A stretch of 37,272 nucleotides of DNA. It comes from Sulfurimonas sp. CG01_land_8_20_14_3_00_36_23. Lineage in GTDB: Bacteria > Campylobacterota > Campylobacteria > Campylobacterales > Sulfurimonadaceae. Of this stretch, positions 8,550 through 17,521 are shown in pieces. The notes under the pieces are model-generated. The model did not search any database and had not been told where the DNA came from. It was given only the letters and a program-made list of their open reading frames with translations. The stretch lies in contig PETN01000069.1 in assembly GCA_002781365.1 (NCBI GenBank), positions 1 to 37,272 of the forward strand. Direction: 5' to 3'. Both the position numbers and the translations under genes were made by a program. The number at the start of each line of letters is the position of its first letter. Position 1 is the stretch's first letter.

Positions 8550-9989
8550 ATGTATGGTCTCATTAACTCGCTCATGTGTCGAGGTGGATTAAAGCTAAAA
8601 TTAGTCATATTTGTTCTTTTTTCTATACTAACAACTGTTGGCGTTCTCAATTATTTTACAATCCCACTTATAAAGTCGTACATGAAAGATAAGGCTTTTG
8701 AGGTCAGTATAACAACTGTAGAGAGAATTGCAGAGTTCTCATCTTTTGCTTTGCTTGAGCGTACATATGAGAACCGACTTAACCTCGATGATTCTATAGA
8801 AAAAGTAGAAAAGTCAGATACAAAAGGAATCATCGGGATTTCCATATATCAACGTCAAAAAAATGATAATAATGTCAGCTTTACCTATTTAAGTGGATTT
8901 GGACTCAACAACAAAGAGATGCCACTCGATGAAAATCTGCTCAACACGCTCAACAACTCTATGGAAGAAGAAGTCATTTATCATGATTATTCCATTAGAA
9001 CACCTAGCCAAACTATTGACACATACCGCTTTTCTAAGCCAATAATTTACACGTATCAAAACCATTCAATACTCTTGGGCGTTGCGCTTCTGTATTATGA
9101 TAAAACTTCTATAAATGGAGTGATTGAAGAGTTGCTTGAAGTTATTCTTTGGATTACTATCTCTATTTTACTTGTTATTACCCTTTTTGTCTATTTCATA
9201 GGAGCGAATCTCACTAAACCTCTTTTACAAATCACACAAGCTGCCGCAGAGATTGCTAAAGGGAACTTCGATATTAACCTCTCGATAAAAACAAACGATG
9301 AGATAGAGTATCTCGCAAAACAGTTTAATAAAATGATTTTAAGCTTAAGAGAGCATGAAAAAATGCAAAAGTTTGTTTCAAACTCGACCATGCATATGCT
9401 CCAAGAAGACGCCTCTTCAAAGCTTACTTTAGCTGGAGAGCACAGAACCTTAACCTTTCTTTTTTGTGATATTCGTAATTTTACAACGATGAGTGAAGAG
9501 AAAGAGCCTCTTGAAGTGATTGGGATTGTCAATTTTTATCTCAATCTACAATCTAAAATCATTAAAGCCAATGGTGGGGATATAGACAAATTTATCGGCG
9601 ATGAAGTTATGGCTTCTTTCTCAGGGCCTGATGCTACAAAAAAAGCGCTCAAAAGTGCTATTGAGATACAAGCCTTAATCAAAAGAGAGAATATTAAAAG
9701 AGAAAAAAGTGGAGAGACTGTTTGTGAAGTTGGTATCGGGATTCACAGAGGGGAAGTTATTGCAGGAAATATTGGCTCCGATGACCGCATGAACTTTACA
9801 TCGATTGGTTCTGTGGTTAATATAGCTTCACGCCTCTGTTCTAATGCGGCTCCCGCTGAGATACTTATAGAAAAAAACACGTATGAACAAGCGGACGCGA
9901 AGTATATTGTAGAGCTAAAACCCTCCTTTAGCGCCAAGGGTTTAAAAAACAATATTGAAGTTTATTCTATTATGCACACAGAGAGATAA
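8550..9989 (+). CDS. HAMP-linked class III adenylate/guanylate cyclase
   Basis: This is a transmembrane nucleotide cyclase that makes a cyclic nucleotide (probably cAMP) in response to an extracytoplasmic cue. From the chosen start it has a transmembrane helix at about 16-37, a periplasmic sensor region to about 190, a second helix at about 195-220, and a HAMP domain (LTKPLLQITQAAAEIAKGNF). The catalytic domain begins near 298. Metal-binding Asp307 (FCDIRNF) and Asp351 (GDEVMA) are present, Lys347 suggests ATP use, and the VNIASRL Asn/Arg pair is intact. I prefer the ATG at 8550, preceded by AGGAG, over one 27 codons upstream. The lipoprotein gene follows after 1 bp. Confidence 0.9.
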   Translation: MYGLINSLMCRGGLKLKLVIFVLFSILTTVGVLNYFTIPLIKSYMKDKAFEVSITTVERIAEFSSFALLERTYENRLNLDDSIEKVEKSDTKGIIGISIYQRQKNDNNVSFTYLSGFGLNNKEMPLDENLLNTLNNSMEEEVIYHDYSIRTPSQTIDTYRFSKPIIYTYQNHSILLGVALLYYDKTSINGVIEELLEVILWITISILLVITLFVYFIGANLTKPLLQITQAAAEIAKGNFDINLSIKTNDEIEYLAKQFNKMILSLREHEKMQKFVSNSTMHMLQEDASSKLTLAGEHRTLTFLFCDIRNFTTMSEEKEPLEVIGIVNFYLNLQSKIIKANGGDIDKFIGDEVMASFSGPDATKKALKSAIEIQALIKRENIKREKSGETVCEVGIGIHRGEVIAGNIGSDDRMNFTSIGSVVNIASRLCSNAAPAEILIEKNTYEQADAKYIVELKPSFSAKGLKNNIEVYSIMHTER

Positions 9990-9990
9990 C

Positions 9991-11076
9991 ATGTACAAAC
10001 AACTTACACTCCTTACAACGACCATTTTTCTTTTTAGCGGATGTTCACTCTATATAAGTACATCTCCAAGTAGCTTACCATCAAATATACAAAAGCTCAA
10101 TGGTATTCAAAAGCAGATAATCTATAAAACAATACAAGATGAGATAAGCATGCTCTGTGCAAAAGGGGATTTAGCTTATGAAAATGGACATGTTTATGAT
10201 GCAATTACAGATTATGAAAAAGTAAATCTCTATAAGGGATATAGTTTTATCCCAGCTAAAAAGATAAAAGATTTAAAAAATATTGCGGCTGAAAACTCTA
10301 TTTTACACTATAAACAAGCTATGAAATATCTTCGTAAAGATAAATACAGAGCCCTTAAAGAGTTCAATTTAGTAATGGTAAATAATCCAAACTATAAAGA
10401 CACCAAAGAACAACTCCAAGAGCTGAAAAAAAATGAAAAAATCAAAGAGTATATCAGTTCACTTGAGAGTAAATTAAAAGTAGCAATGGATCAAAAGAAA
10501 TCGACTCCAAAATATTTAAACAACATAGAGAGTGCTTCATCTATTTTAGCCAAATATGAATATAACAACCCACTCATACAAGAGGCAAAAGATATTTTAA
10601 AAAGCGAGTATAGCTCTTTAATAGAAGAGGCCATCGCAACCTTTAACAAAGCTGCGTATGATAGAGCTCATGATATGTTCAAAAATATCTTATCTACTTA
10701 TGCAAATGACAAAACTGCCAACGAATATATAGTGAAGATTGCTAATATAAAAGAAGTTAAAACTCAAATAGCCAACGCAGAGGATGCATTAAATAAAGAG
10801 GAGTATGTCTCAGCTTTTGAATTTGCAAATAAGGCTTTGTTACTGGATGAAACGAACCAAAAAGCAAAAAATATTATAGACCAAGCACATGATGGACTAG
10901 AGAAGAGAATAGCAATACTTATGGCTCGAGGAAAAAGTAATTATTATAAAAAATACCTCAAAAAAGCAAAACAAAACTTCCAAGAGATACTCTCCATCAG
11001 ACCAGGAGACAATACAGCTTTAGTCTATATCAAAAAAATCGATAGACAACTCAAAACTCTTTCAAGTTTACAATAG
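9991..11076 (+). CDS. Repeat-containing lipoprotein (TPR-like)
   Basis: The ATG at 9991, 1 bp after the cyclase stop, gives a textbook lipoprotein signal: MYKQ, a hydrophobic stretch, then the lipobox LFSGC with the lipidated Cys at residue 18. A start 12 codons earlier would destroy that signal, so I reject it. The remaining ~340 residues are strongly helical and Lys/Glu-rich, with repeated units such as ALNKEEYVSAFEFANKALLL and ARGKSNYYKKYLKKAKQNF that resemble tetratricopeptide repeats. These proteins usually scaffold envelope complexes. Tight coupling to the cyclase suggests a shared function, perhaps sensing or presenting the cue; that is inference. Confidence 0.83.
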   Translation: MYKQLTLLTTTIFLFSGCSLYISTSPSSLPSNIQKLNGIQKQIIYKTIQDEISMLCAKGDLAYENGHVYDAITDYEKVNLYKGYSFIPAKKIKDLKNIAAENSILHYKQAMKYLRKDKYRALKEFNLVMVNNPNYKDTKEQLQELKKNEKIKEYISSLESKLKVAMDQKKSTPKYLNNIESASSILAKYEYNNPLIQEAKDILKSEYSSLIEEAIATFNKAAYDRAHDMFKNILSTYANDKTANEYIVKIANIKEVKTQIANAEDALNKEEYVSAFEFANKALLLDETNQKAKNIIDQAHDGLEKRIAILMARGKSNYYKKYLKKAKQNFQEILSIRPGDNTALVYIKKIDRQLKTLSSLQ

Positions 11077-11080
11077 AGAG

Positions 11081-11095
11081 GAGTATTAAATACTC
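11081..11095. terminator. Palindrome at convergent gene ends, possible terminator
   Basis: GAGTATT at 11081-11087 and AATACTC at 11089-11095 form a near-perfect 15-nt inverted repeat that spans the glyS stop codon and lies 5 bp after the lipoprotein stop. There is no clear T-run, so terminator activity is uncertain. Confidence 0.35.
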
Positions 11096-13104
11096 ACCTC
11101 TTTAATATCTGCAATCTTTAGGATGCTTTTATAGATAGATGCAACTAAAGCTTTTCTATTGTTTCTTACACCCTCATCTTCAGCGTTGACCATTACATCT
11201 TCAAAGAATGCATCTAACTCTGGTTTAAGCCCTAAGAGTGCGTCAAGTTCCTCTTCATAAGAGCTATATCCACATGCCAAAACTTCACTATATCTAGCAT
11301 ATAAAACCTCTTCTGCTTTTTCTTCAAAGAGTTCACTGCTTACAGACATCTCTTGTTCAAGGTCAATATCTTTCGTAATATTTGCCACACGCTTAAAGGT
11401 TGAGAATGATTCACTGAAACCTTCACTGTTTACCATAGTCTCAAGTGCTTCGATTTTTTTTGCAAGTTTTAAAAGTTCTCTTTCACCTGAAGCCAAAACA
11501 GCTTCTACAATAGAAGGATTGACACGGAAATATTGTTTGATTCTCTCCAAGAAGAAATTCTCTAACTTTTGCATATCCATCGCTTCATATCCTGCAGAGA
11601 GCTCTTTTAAACTCTCCACAATATCAAACTCTAACTGATGCTCTTTTGTGATTCTAAGTAAGCCATTGACCGCACGACGAAGTGCAAAAGGGTCTCGAGA
11701 ACCTGTAGGAATTTGGTTGATACTAAACATAGCCAAAAGCGTGTCTAACTTTATACTCATCGCAACAATCGCACTCAAAAGTGTCGAAGGAAGCGCACTC
11801 TCCTCTCCATCGGGAAGATACTGTTCTGTAATCGCGATTGCAACTTCTTCTGCTTCACCCTGCTCTCTTGCATAGTAGCCACCCATAAGACCTTGAAGCT
11901 CTGTAAACTCGTAAACCATCTCACTTGTAAGATCTGCTTTAGCGAGTGATATTGCTCTATCAAGATCTTCTCTTTTGGCATGTGGATTGTACTTGTTAAA
12001 AAGAGTGTTTGCAATTTTTCGCTCACGTTCAATCTTATCTGCAACAGTTCCAAGACCTTTCATAAAGACAACTTTTTCAAGCCCTTTTGTGCTGAGTCCA
12101 TTTTTTAAATCGTTGTCATAGAAGAAGAGACCATCCGCCAAACGAGGACGAAGTACTCTCTCATTTCCTTCAACTACTTTAGAAAAATCCTCTGTTAAAG
12201 CATTGGAGACAACACAAAACTTGTTAATAAGTTTGCCCTCTTTAAAAACAGGAAAATATCTCTGATGCTCTTTCATAGAAGTGATGATAACCTCAGGAGG
12301 AAGTCTTAAAAATGCCTCATCAAAGGAGCCTAAAAGCGCTGTAGGGTTTTCTGTAATCGCCACAACTTCATCAAGTAAATCTTCATCTATCTCGATTTGA
12401 ACGCCATACTCTTTTTCCAAAGATGCAAAGTTTGCCAATATACTTTCACGGCGTACATCAGGAAAGAGTGTAACTCCACCCGCTTTTAAAACCTCAAAGT
12501 ACTCTTTTGTTCCACTAATTTGCTTCGCTTCAAAGTTACTGATACGATGCACAAAAGTATGCTTTGCAGAGTGCACACCAAAAAGTTCTACATCTACAAG
12601 TTCATCCCCAAAAAGTACATTTATCCAGCGAATAGGTCGAATAAAACTCTCACTTAAACTTCCCCATCGCATAGACTTTCCAAAGTCAAGAGAGTGAATC
12701 CATGTCTTGATTATCTCTTCAAGAAGTGCAGTCGTCTCTCTCCCTTTTACATCTTTTTTATAGTAGAGAACCTCTTTGCCACCCTTTTGTGCTTTAGAAA
12801 TCTCTGCAAGCTCTACGCCGCATTTTTTCGCAAAACCTAGTGCCGCAGGTGTCGCAACACCATCTTTATAGGCTACATCAACAGGAGCTCCAAAAAATTC
12901 CTCTACACTGTCAGCCTGATGTGTCTGAAATTCATTATGCCAAATTACTAAACGACGAGGAGTGTAGTAAAATTGGAACTCACCTAAGAGAGAATTTTTC
13001 TCTAAGATTTGGGCATATTTTTTTTCAATATTCTTTAACTCTTTTAAAAGTGGAACCGCTGGAAGCTCTTCTACACCTATCTCTATCAGTAATGGTTTTA
13101 ACAT
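11086..13104 (-). CDS. glyS: Glycine--tRNA ligase beta subunit
   Basis: This is the beta subunit of the bacterial alpha2-beta2 glycyl-tRNA synthetase, which charges tRNA-Gly; the catalytic alpha subunit (glyQ) is not in the window. The 672-residue length and the N-terminal KPLLIEIGVEELPA signature are diagnostic. Typical conserved blocks follow: RWINVLFGDELVDVELFG, EVVAITENPTALLG, PPEVIITSMKEHQRYFPVF, and a late GSRDPFALRRAVNGLLRI segment before the C-terminal tRNA-binding region. It runs opposite to both neighbours, so it is probably a single-gene unit. Confidence 0.97.
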   Translation of the reverse strand: MLKPLLIEIGVEELPAVPLLKELKNIEKKYAQILEKNSLLGEFQFYYTPRRLVIWHNEFQTHQADSVEEFFGAPVDVAYKDGVATPAALGFAKKCGVELAEISKAQKGGKEVLYYKKDVKGRETTALLEEIIKTWIHSLDFGKSMRWGSLSESFIRPIRWINVLFGDELVDVELFGVHSAKHTFVHRISNFEAKQISGTKEYFEVLKAGGVTLFPDVRRESILANFASLEKEYGVQIEIDEDLLDEVVAITENPTALLGSFDEAFLRLPPEVIITSMKEHQRYFPVFKEGKLINKFCVVSNALTEDFSKVVEGNERVLRPRLADGLFFYDNDLKNGLSTKGLEKVVFMKGLGTVADKIERERKIANTLFNKYNPHAKREDLDRAISLAKADLTSEMVYEFTELQGLMGGYYAREQGEAEEVAIAITEQYLPDGEESALPSTLLSAIVAMSIKLDTLLAMFSINQIPTGSRDPFALRRAVNGLLRITKEHQLEFDIVESLKELSAGYEAMDMQKLENFFLERIKQYFRVNPSIVEAVLASGERELLKLAKKIEALETMVNSEGFSESFSTFKRVANITKDIDLEQEMSVSSELFEEKAEEVLYARYSEVLACGYSSYEEELDALLGLKPELDAFFEDVMVNAEDEGVRNNRKALVASIYKSILKIADIKEVSI

Positions 13105-13232
13105 ATCATAGTCTCTTTGTTATTTTAATTATCGCGATTTTATCTCTTTTTTGGTTAAAGGGGTATAAATTAAATATATCTTAAATAAGACAAATATACT
13201 CCGCTTTATGTTTATCTAAAAGATTTACTCGA

Positions 13233-13238
13233 TACAAT
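13233..13238 (+). promoter_or_regulatory. Candidate -10 element of the superoxide reductase gene
   Basis: TACAAT lies 34 bp before the ATG in the divergent gap between glyS and the superoxide reductase gene, and AAGGAT follows as the ribosome binding site. No clear -35 is seen. Confidence 0.35.
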
Positions 13239-13271
13239 GTCGCAACTTAAACTAAAAATAAAGGATTCCAC

Positions 13272-13658
13272 ATGCCAAAGATTAACAAATACGTAGATAT
13301 AGATAGTGTTGAGAGAGAAGCGAAAAAAGATTATATTGACCGTCACTCTCCATTTATTCACTGCGAAGCAACTGCAAAAGATGGTGAGCCATTTCTTGTA
13401 ACTGTAAAAATGGGTAACGAATATACGCATCCAGATGATTTTGATCACTACATCGAATCAGTTACACTTTTTAACGGTGAAACTAAATTAGCTGGGGCTA
13501 CTTATGTTCCAGGTACACTAGGAAATATCAAAGCACATAACACTACAACTTTTTCAATTATTCCAACAGGTAAAAAACTTACTCTTGTTGCACATGGTTA
13601 TTGTACTAAGCATGGTGTTTGGGAATCAACTCCAGTAGAAGTTACAGTAGAAGCGTAG
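13272..13658 (+). CDS. Class II superoxide reductase (neelaredoxin/SORL type)
   Basis: Superoxide reductase removes superoxide by one-electron reduction to peroxide at a mononuclear Fe(His)4(Cys) centre, without making O2. The 128-residue length fits the one-iron class II enzymes. Likely ligands are His25 (DRHSPF), His53 (THPDD), His59 (DHYIES), Cys111 and His114 (CTKHGVW). The position two before the first His, a Glu in well-studied enzymes, is Asp23 here. There is no N-terminal desulforedoxin domain. The start codon lies inside a copy of the CCACATGCC motif that recurs across this window. It is monocistronic, ending at a strong hairpin. Confidence 0.9.
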   Translation: MPKINKYVDIDSVEREAKKDYIDRHSPFIHCEATAKDGEPFLVTVKMGNEYTHPDDFDHYIESVTLFNGETKLAGATYVPGTLGNIKAHNTTTFSIIPTGKKLTLVAHGYCTKHGVWESTPVEVTVEA

Positions 13659-13661
13659 TTT

Positions 13662-13687
13662 TTAAAGCCCTTATCTTTGGGCTTTAA
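13662..13687. terminator. Hairpin terminator between convergent genes
   Basis: TTAAAGCCC at 13662-13670 and GGGCTTTAA at 13679-13687 form a perfect 9-bp stem with an 8-nt loop. It lies just after the superoxide reductase stop and overlaps the stop codon of the GGDEF-EAL gene on the other strand. The U-tract is within the stem only, so its efficiency is unsure. Confidence 0.65.
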
Positions 13688-15267
13688 GACTCTTGTGACT
13701 CGATTAACTTTTCTGCAGGAACATCGATATAAAAACCTTGTGAAAAATCGATTCCAAGCTCATTTACTTTATCTATAATCGTGCTCGAATGCACAAACTC
13801 TGCAATAGTCTGCACCCCTAACTTTTTCGCAAATGCAACAATAGTCTCTACAATAAGATAAGAGTTTTCATCTACATCAATATTTTCAATCAAACTCCCA
13901 TCGATTTTTATATAATCGACACTCATTTTCATCAAATAAGAGAAGTTTGAGTATCCGCTTCCAAAATCATCTATCGCTATTTTCGCACCATATCTTTTTA
14001 CTTCATTGATAAACCTGATGACTTTTTTGAAGTCCTGAATCGCTTCTGATTCAAGTAGCTCAAAGGTAACTCTATGAGCAAGGTTGCTATTTTTTAGTTT
14101 ATCAATAATGTACTCAAATATCTCACTGCTCATAATATCTTCAAGGGAGATGTTGATACTAAAGTCGTAGCTGTTGCTTTTAAATACCTCAAAGGATTGA
14201 TCGATAATAAGTTTTGAAACCTTGTTATAGACTTTTATTTTTTTGGCAATTGGTATAAAAACAAGAGGCGAGACAACACGCTCATTTTCATCAATCAATC
14301 GCGCTAAACACTCATATCTTGTAATCTTAGAAGCTTTGTTGTCATAGATGGGTTGAAAATAGGGAATGATTCTAGAGTCTTCTACAGCATTTCTTACAAT
14401 ACTTGAAATGCTTAAGTTATTTTTATACTCATTTTCAAACTGCATTCTCTCTTCATAAATCCAAAATGGAGCTGCTCTGTCTTTTGCATATTTGAGTGCC
14501 ATTGAGACTTTTGAGAAGATATCATCATGGTTGGAGTTTGAACATGAGGCTAAAGTAATATCTACATAGATTTTTGTATCTTGGTACTCAACACTCATAT
14601 CTTTTAGCTCTTCATAGAGAGTTTTTAAATACTCTTTAAGCTCATAAAAGCCCATATTTTTGTTTACAAGCAAGGCAAACTCAACACCAGAAAATCTATA
14701 AATAGAGTGCTTGGAAATATTTTCTACAAGATATTTAGAGACTTGTTCTAAAACATTGTCACCCACCATAAATCCATAAAAGTTGTTGATAGTTTTGAAG
14801 TTATCAATATTGATAATAATCAAGCTTGAGTTCTCATCCTCTTCTAAATCTTTTCTGAGTTGATACATATTTGGAAGACTTGTTAAATGGTCTGTAAAAT
14901 ATCTACTTAAGAGCTGTTTTCTATGGATATCTATAATCTTTACTTTCGCACTGTTGTCAAGATGAAGCTCTTTTAAAACTTCATCACGAATATCTGACTC
15001 GCCGATCTCTTTGTCTAAAGTATAAATCACTAAAGATGTTTCACTCTTATCTTGATGTTTAAGCAGAGAAATCATGGCATGTGGAAATAATTTTTGTAAC
15101 TCATTTTTTAAGTTCTGAACAAGAACAGTGTTATGAATAAATGAGACTATATGAATCAAAATTTGCTTACTTTTGTACTCTTGAACATTACGAACAAGCT
15201 CGGGAACATCGCTTGAAGAGCTGATGGAAAAACTATTTACTTCTAAAAAACTATAATTATTATCCAT
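13684..15267 (-). CDS. GGDEF-EAL protein, probable c-di-GMP phosphodiesterase
   Basis: This is a soluble 527-residue protein. The N-terminal ~100 residues resemble a shortened FIST-type sensory region (KSKQILIHIVSF onward). A diguanylate cyclase domain follows, opened by DHLTSLPNMYQL, but its active-site motif reads SGVEF (about residues 193-197), so cyclase activity is doubtful. The EAL domain has ECLAR in place of EALxR and keeps other catalytic landmarks: NISLEDI, the acidic FELLESE, DDFGSGYSNFSYL, DYIKIDGSL and SQGFY. It should therefore hydrolyse c-di-GMP, with the GGDEF half regulatory. I prefer the ATG at 15267, preceded by GGAGA, over a GTG 12 codons upstream. Confidence 0.9.
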   Translation of the reverse strand: MDNNYSFLEVNSFSISSSSDVPELVRNVQEYKSKQILIHIVSFIHNTVLVQNLKNELQKLFPHAMISLLKHQDKSETSLVIYTLDKEIGESDIRDEVLKELHLDNSAKVKIIDIHRKQLLSRYFTDHLTSLPNMYQLRKDLEEDENSSLIIINIDNFKTINNFYGFMVGDNVLEQVSKYLVENISKHSIYRFSGVEFALLVNKNMGFYELKEYLKTLYEELKDMSVEYQDTKIYVDITLASCSNSNHDDIFSKVSMALKYAKDRAAPFWIYEERMQFENEYKNNLSISSIVRNAVEDSRIIPYFQPIYDNKASKITRYECLARLIDENERVVSPLVFIPIAKKIKVYNKVSKLIIDQSFEVFKSNSYDFSINISLEDIMSSEIFEYIIDKLKNSNLAHRVTFELLESEAIQDFKKVIRFINEVKRYGAKIAIDDFGSGYSNFSYLMKMSVDYIKIDGSLIENIDVDENSYLIVETIVAFAKKLGVQTIAEFVHSSTIIDKVNELGIDFSQGFYIDVPAEKLIESQES

Positions 15268-15578
15268 ACTTTCTCCAAATATTTTTAACGTGCATTCTAT
15301 CACAAAAATATAAATCCATTTATTTTATAGCAAATATTAACTAGGCTTTGTTTCGATTTGGTATCAGCAAGATTACTCTTTGTAAAAGAAATTTAAAATT
15401 TGTAGTAATAAAAAATATGTACGCAAAATTTCATTTCGGATGTCATGTCTGAAAAACTCTTTTGTAGAGATTCTATAGCTTCTGTAGCAGTTAGTTTTTC
15501 ACAAATACCTTCTAAAACTTTAAGCCGAAATCAACCACTCTTTCAATATACTCACACATATATTTATAAGGTTGGTAG
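15268..15578. other. 311-bp intergenic region
   Basis: This gap separates divergently transcribed genes and should hold promoters in both directions. It is AT-rich. On the minus strand, about 15393-15530 stays open without a start codon and reads as a plausible helical peptide (CEKLTATEAIESLQKSF), which could be the tail of a decayed gene. I found no RNA gene or strong hairpin. Confidence 0.4.
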
Positions 15579-16235
15579 GTGAAATCATTTCAAAACTTAA
15601 TTTTGCTCCAAAACCTCTACCGTATGAGAGAACTTGGCTTTGAATATAGTGACCCTTTTAGTATAAATGAGAAGAGTTTACAGACCATACCAATGACGAT
15701 AGAGCAGCTTTCACAAAATATTTCCACATGCCACTTATGCGACTTGAGTAAGTCACGTACGCAAAGTATGAGCGGTTATGGAAATCCACATGCCAATCTT
15801 ATGATAATTGATTTTAGTGTTTCTGCCAATGAAGATGAGACAAACTCCTACTATGCAGGAAGAAGCGGTGAAACGCTCAAAAATATGGTTCAAAATGTTT
15901 TAAAGCTCAGTGTGGATGATGTCTATTTTACCCATGCTATAAAGTGCAAACCTTTAAACTCGAACATGCCATCGGACTCAGAGTGGGAGTCGTGCCAAAG
16001 CCACCTCTTCTCACAAATGGAGTTTGTTAAACCTAAAGTAGTTGTTACTCTTGGTGAGTACTCTTATGCTAAAGTTACAGGAGAAAATGAGAATTTTCAA
16101 AGTGTACGAGGGCACGTTATAGACTTTAAAAAGTATAAACTTATACCGATTGACCATCCTCAATTTTTACTGAGAAATCCTGAACTAAAAAAAATCGCAC
16201 TGAATGACCTTAAAACAATAAAGAGTTGCTTATGA
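15579..16235 (+). CDS. Fe-S uracil-DNA-glycosylase-family protein (UDG family 4/5-like)
   Basis: Family 4/5 uracil-DNA glycosylases excise uracil from DNA and carry a 4Fe-4S cluster. The 218-residue protein has the four likely cluster Cys residues: Cys51 and Cys54 (CHLC), one in HAIKCKP and one in ESCQSHL. It also has the C-terminal active-site-type motif DHPQFLLR. However, the usual active-site motif A (GE-P-G-x-x-E-D) is changed: the position reads DFSVSANEDE, and the following FVG reads YYAG. Catalysis may be altered or lost. Start codon is GTG with AAGG upstream. Its stop overlaps the next gene's ATG as ATGA. Confidence 0.82.
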   Translation: MKSFQNLILLQNLYRMRELGFEYSDPFSINEKSLQTIPMTIEQLSQNISTCHLCDLSKSRTQSMSGYGNPHANLMIIDFSVSANEDETNSYYAGRSGETLKNMVQNVLKLSVDDVYFTHAIKCKPLNSNMPSDSEWESCQSHLFSQMEFVKPKVVVTLGEYSYAKVTGENENFQSVRGHVIDFKKYKLIPIDHPQFLLRNPELKKIALNDLKTIKSCL

Positions 16236-17521
16236 AAAAAATCCTATTTTTAATTTTACCTATTTTCCTTTTTGGGCAAAGTTTTTTAATCTCAAATATA
16301 CCTATTCCGAGAACTTATATACAAAACTTAGACCCATACGAGTGTAACGAAGCTTGTATGCAAGAGTTTATAGACAATGGAATGATTTTCTCATTTTTAG
16401 CACATGCAGATTCTAAACTTGAAAACGTAGAGCAAGATGAAATCCGAATGATGAATATTGCCATCCTCAACCTTGGCTCTCACATCATCAGTGACAAACT
16501 TAGAATTGCAATGCTTCTGCCGTACAAAACTATAGGCAAATATGCAGCTTCCACTACAAATGCTGCTTTTGCCTATCTCATAGCAAAAAACCGCTCTTTT
16601 GAGCTCAAGAGCTATCAGATTGAGAGTGAAAGTGTTGAGGATATTAGAGAGGCTTTAAATCAGATTGCAAAAGATGATTTTTATTATGTCATAGCACCTC
16701 TTACACAAAGCGGAAGTGATGCAGTATCTGAAATAAATCCGCAAATGAACATTTACTTTCCTACCATCAACAAAGAAGATGTCCAATCAACCTCCTCTTT
16801 TTTATATTATGGAGGGATTGACTACAGAGCACAAAGTAATCTGCTCCTTAAAGAAGCTGTATCGCCTCTTGTTATTTTTTACGACCAGTCCGACATAGGG
16901 CATAAACTTGCGATGTATGAAGAGCAGAGATTTACGCATAAAGATGTTGCAGATATGAACTTATCTCTAAGTACTGAAGAAGTAATTCCTCAACTGCTTG
17001 AGAGAGTAGATAGTGTTGAGAGTATGGAAGAGAATAGAACTGTTGTCAAGTTTTCTATTCCTAGAAGAACAACAAATCTAGAAGAGCAGCTTAAAGAGAA
17101 TGAAGAGATAAAAAAAGGCTCCTTTTTCCTCAATACCCCTATCGTAAAAAGTGGAATGATAATGTCACAACTCACACTCTATGACACAAACTCCACAAAT
17201 GTACTCTCCACACAAATAAACTATGACCCTCTTCTGCTTTCAATGACGCAATATACTGATAGAAAGAATATGATTGTGGCAAACTCCATTACACAAAACA
17301 ATAATGTCATCATAGAGACAAATTCTCTCTTGGGGAACGATATTGTTTATGATTGGATTAACTACACGACAACCGTAGGAATGGACTACTTTTTCAACAA
17401 GATTACGAATGATGAGCGTGAATATAAGATAGATGTTCAAGAGAACCAAATGATGTACCAGATAGAGCTTTTACAGCCCTCTCTTAGCAGGTTTATAAAA
17501 TACTTCTCAACTCTCGAATAG
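16232..17521 (+). CDS. LpoA/LppC-like periplasmic binding-fold protein
   Basis: The ATG at 16232 overlaps the preceding TGA and opens a clean signal peptide (MKKILFLILPIFLFGQS). The 429-residue protein has a type 1 periplasmic-binding fold from about residue 90. It starts with RIAMLLPYKTIGKYAASTTN, the pattern shared by LpoA (activator of penicillin-binding proteins) and related LppC proteins, followed by VIAPLTQSGSDAV. No lipobox is seen, so it is probably soluble periplasmic. Its role, peptidoglycan-enzyme control or ligand binding, is not settled by sequence. Its 3' end overlaps the convergent thioesterase gene by 15 bp. Confidence 0.7.
   Translation: MKKILFLILPIFLFGQSFLISNIPIPRTYIQNLDPYECNEACMQEFIDNGMIFSFLAHADSKLENVEQDEIRMMNIAILNLGSHIISDKLRIAMLLPYKTIGKYAASTTNAAFAYLIAKNRSFELKSYQIESESVEDIREALNQIAKDDFYYVIAPLTQSGSDAVSEINPQMNIYFPTINKEDVQSTSSFLYYGGIDYRAQSNLLLKEAVSPLVIFYDQSDIGHKLAMYEEQRFTHKDVADMNLSLSTEEVIPQLLERVDSVESMEENRTVVKFSIPRRTTNLEEQLKENEEIKKGSFFLNTPIVKSGMIMSQLTLYDTNSTNVLSTQINYDPLLLSMTQYTDRKNMIVANSITQNNNVIIETNSLLGNDIVYDWINYTTTVGMDYFFNKITNDEREYKIDVQENQMMYQIELLQPSLSRFIKYFSTLE

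Noticed and set aside
12840-13184. Plus-strand 114-codon open frame
   Set aside because: Antisense to the conserved N-terminus of glyS.
15393-15530. Minus-strand open stretch in the gap before the UDG-like gene
   Set aside because: No start codon, a stop just upstream, and no recognisable family; at most a decayed gene tail, so mentioned only in the intergenic entry.
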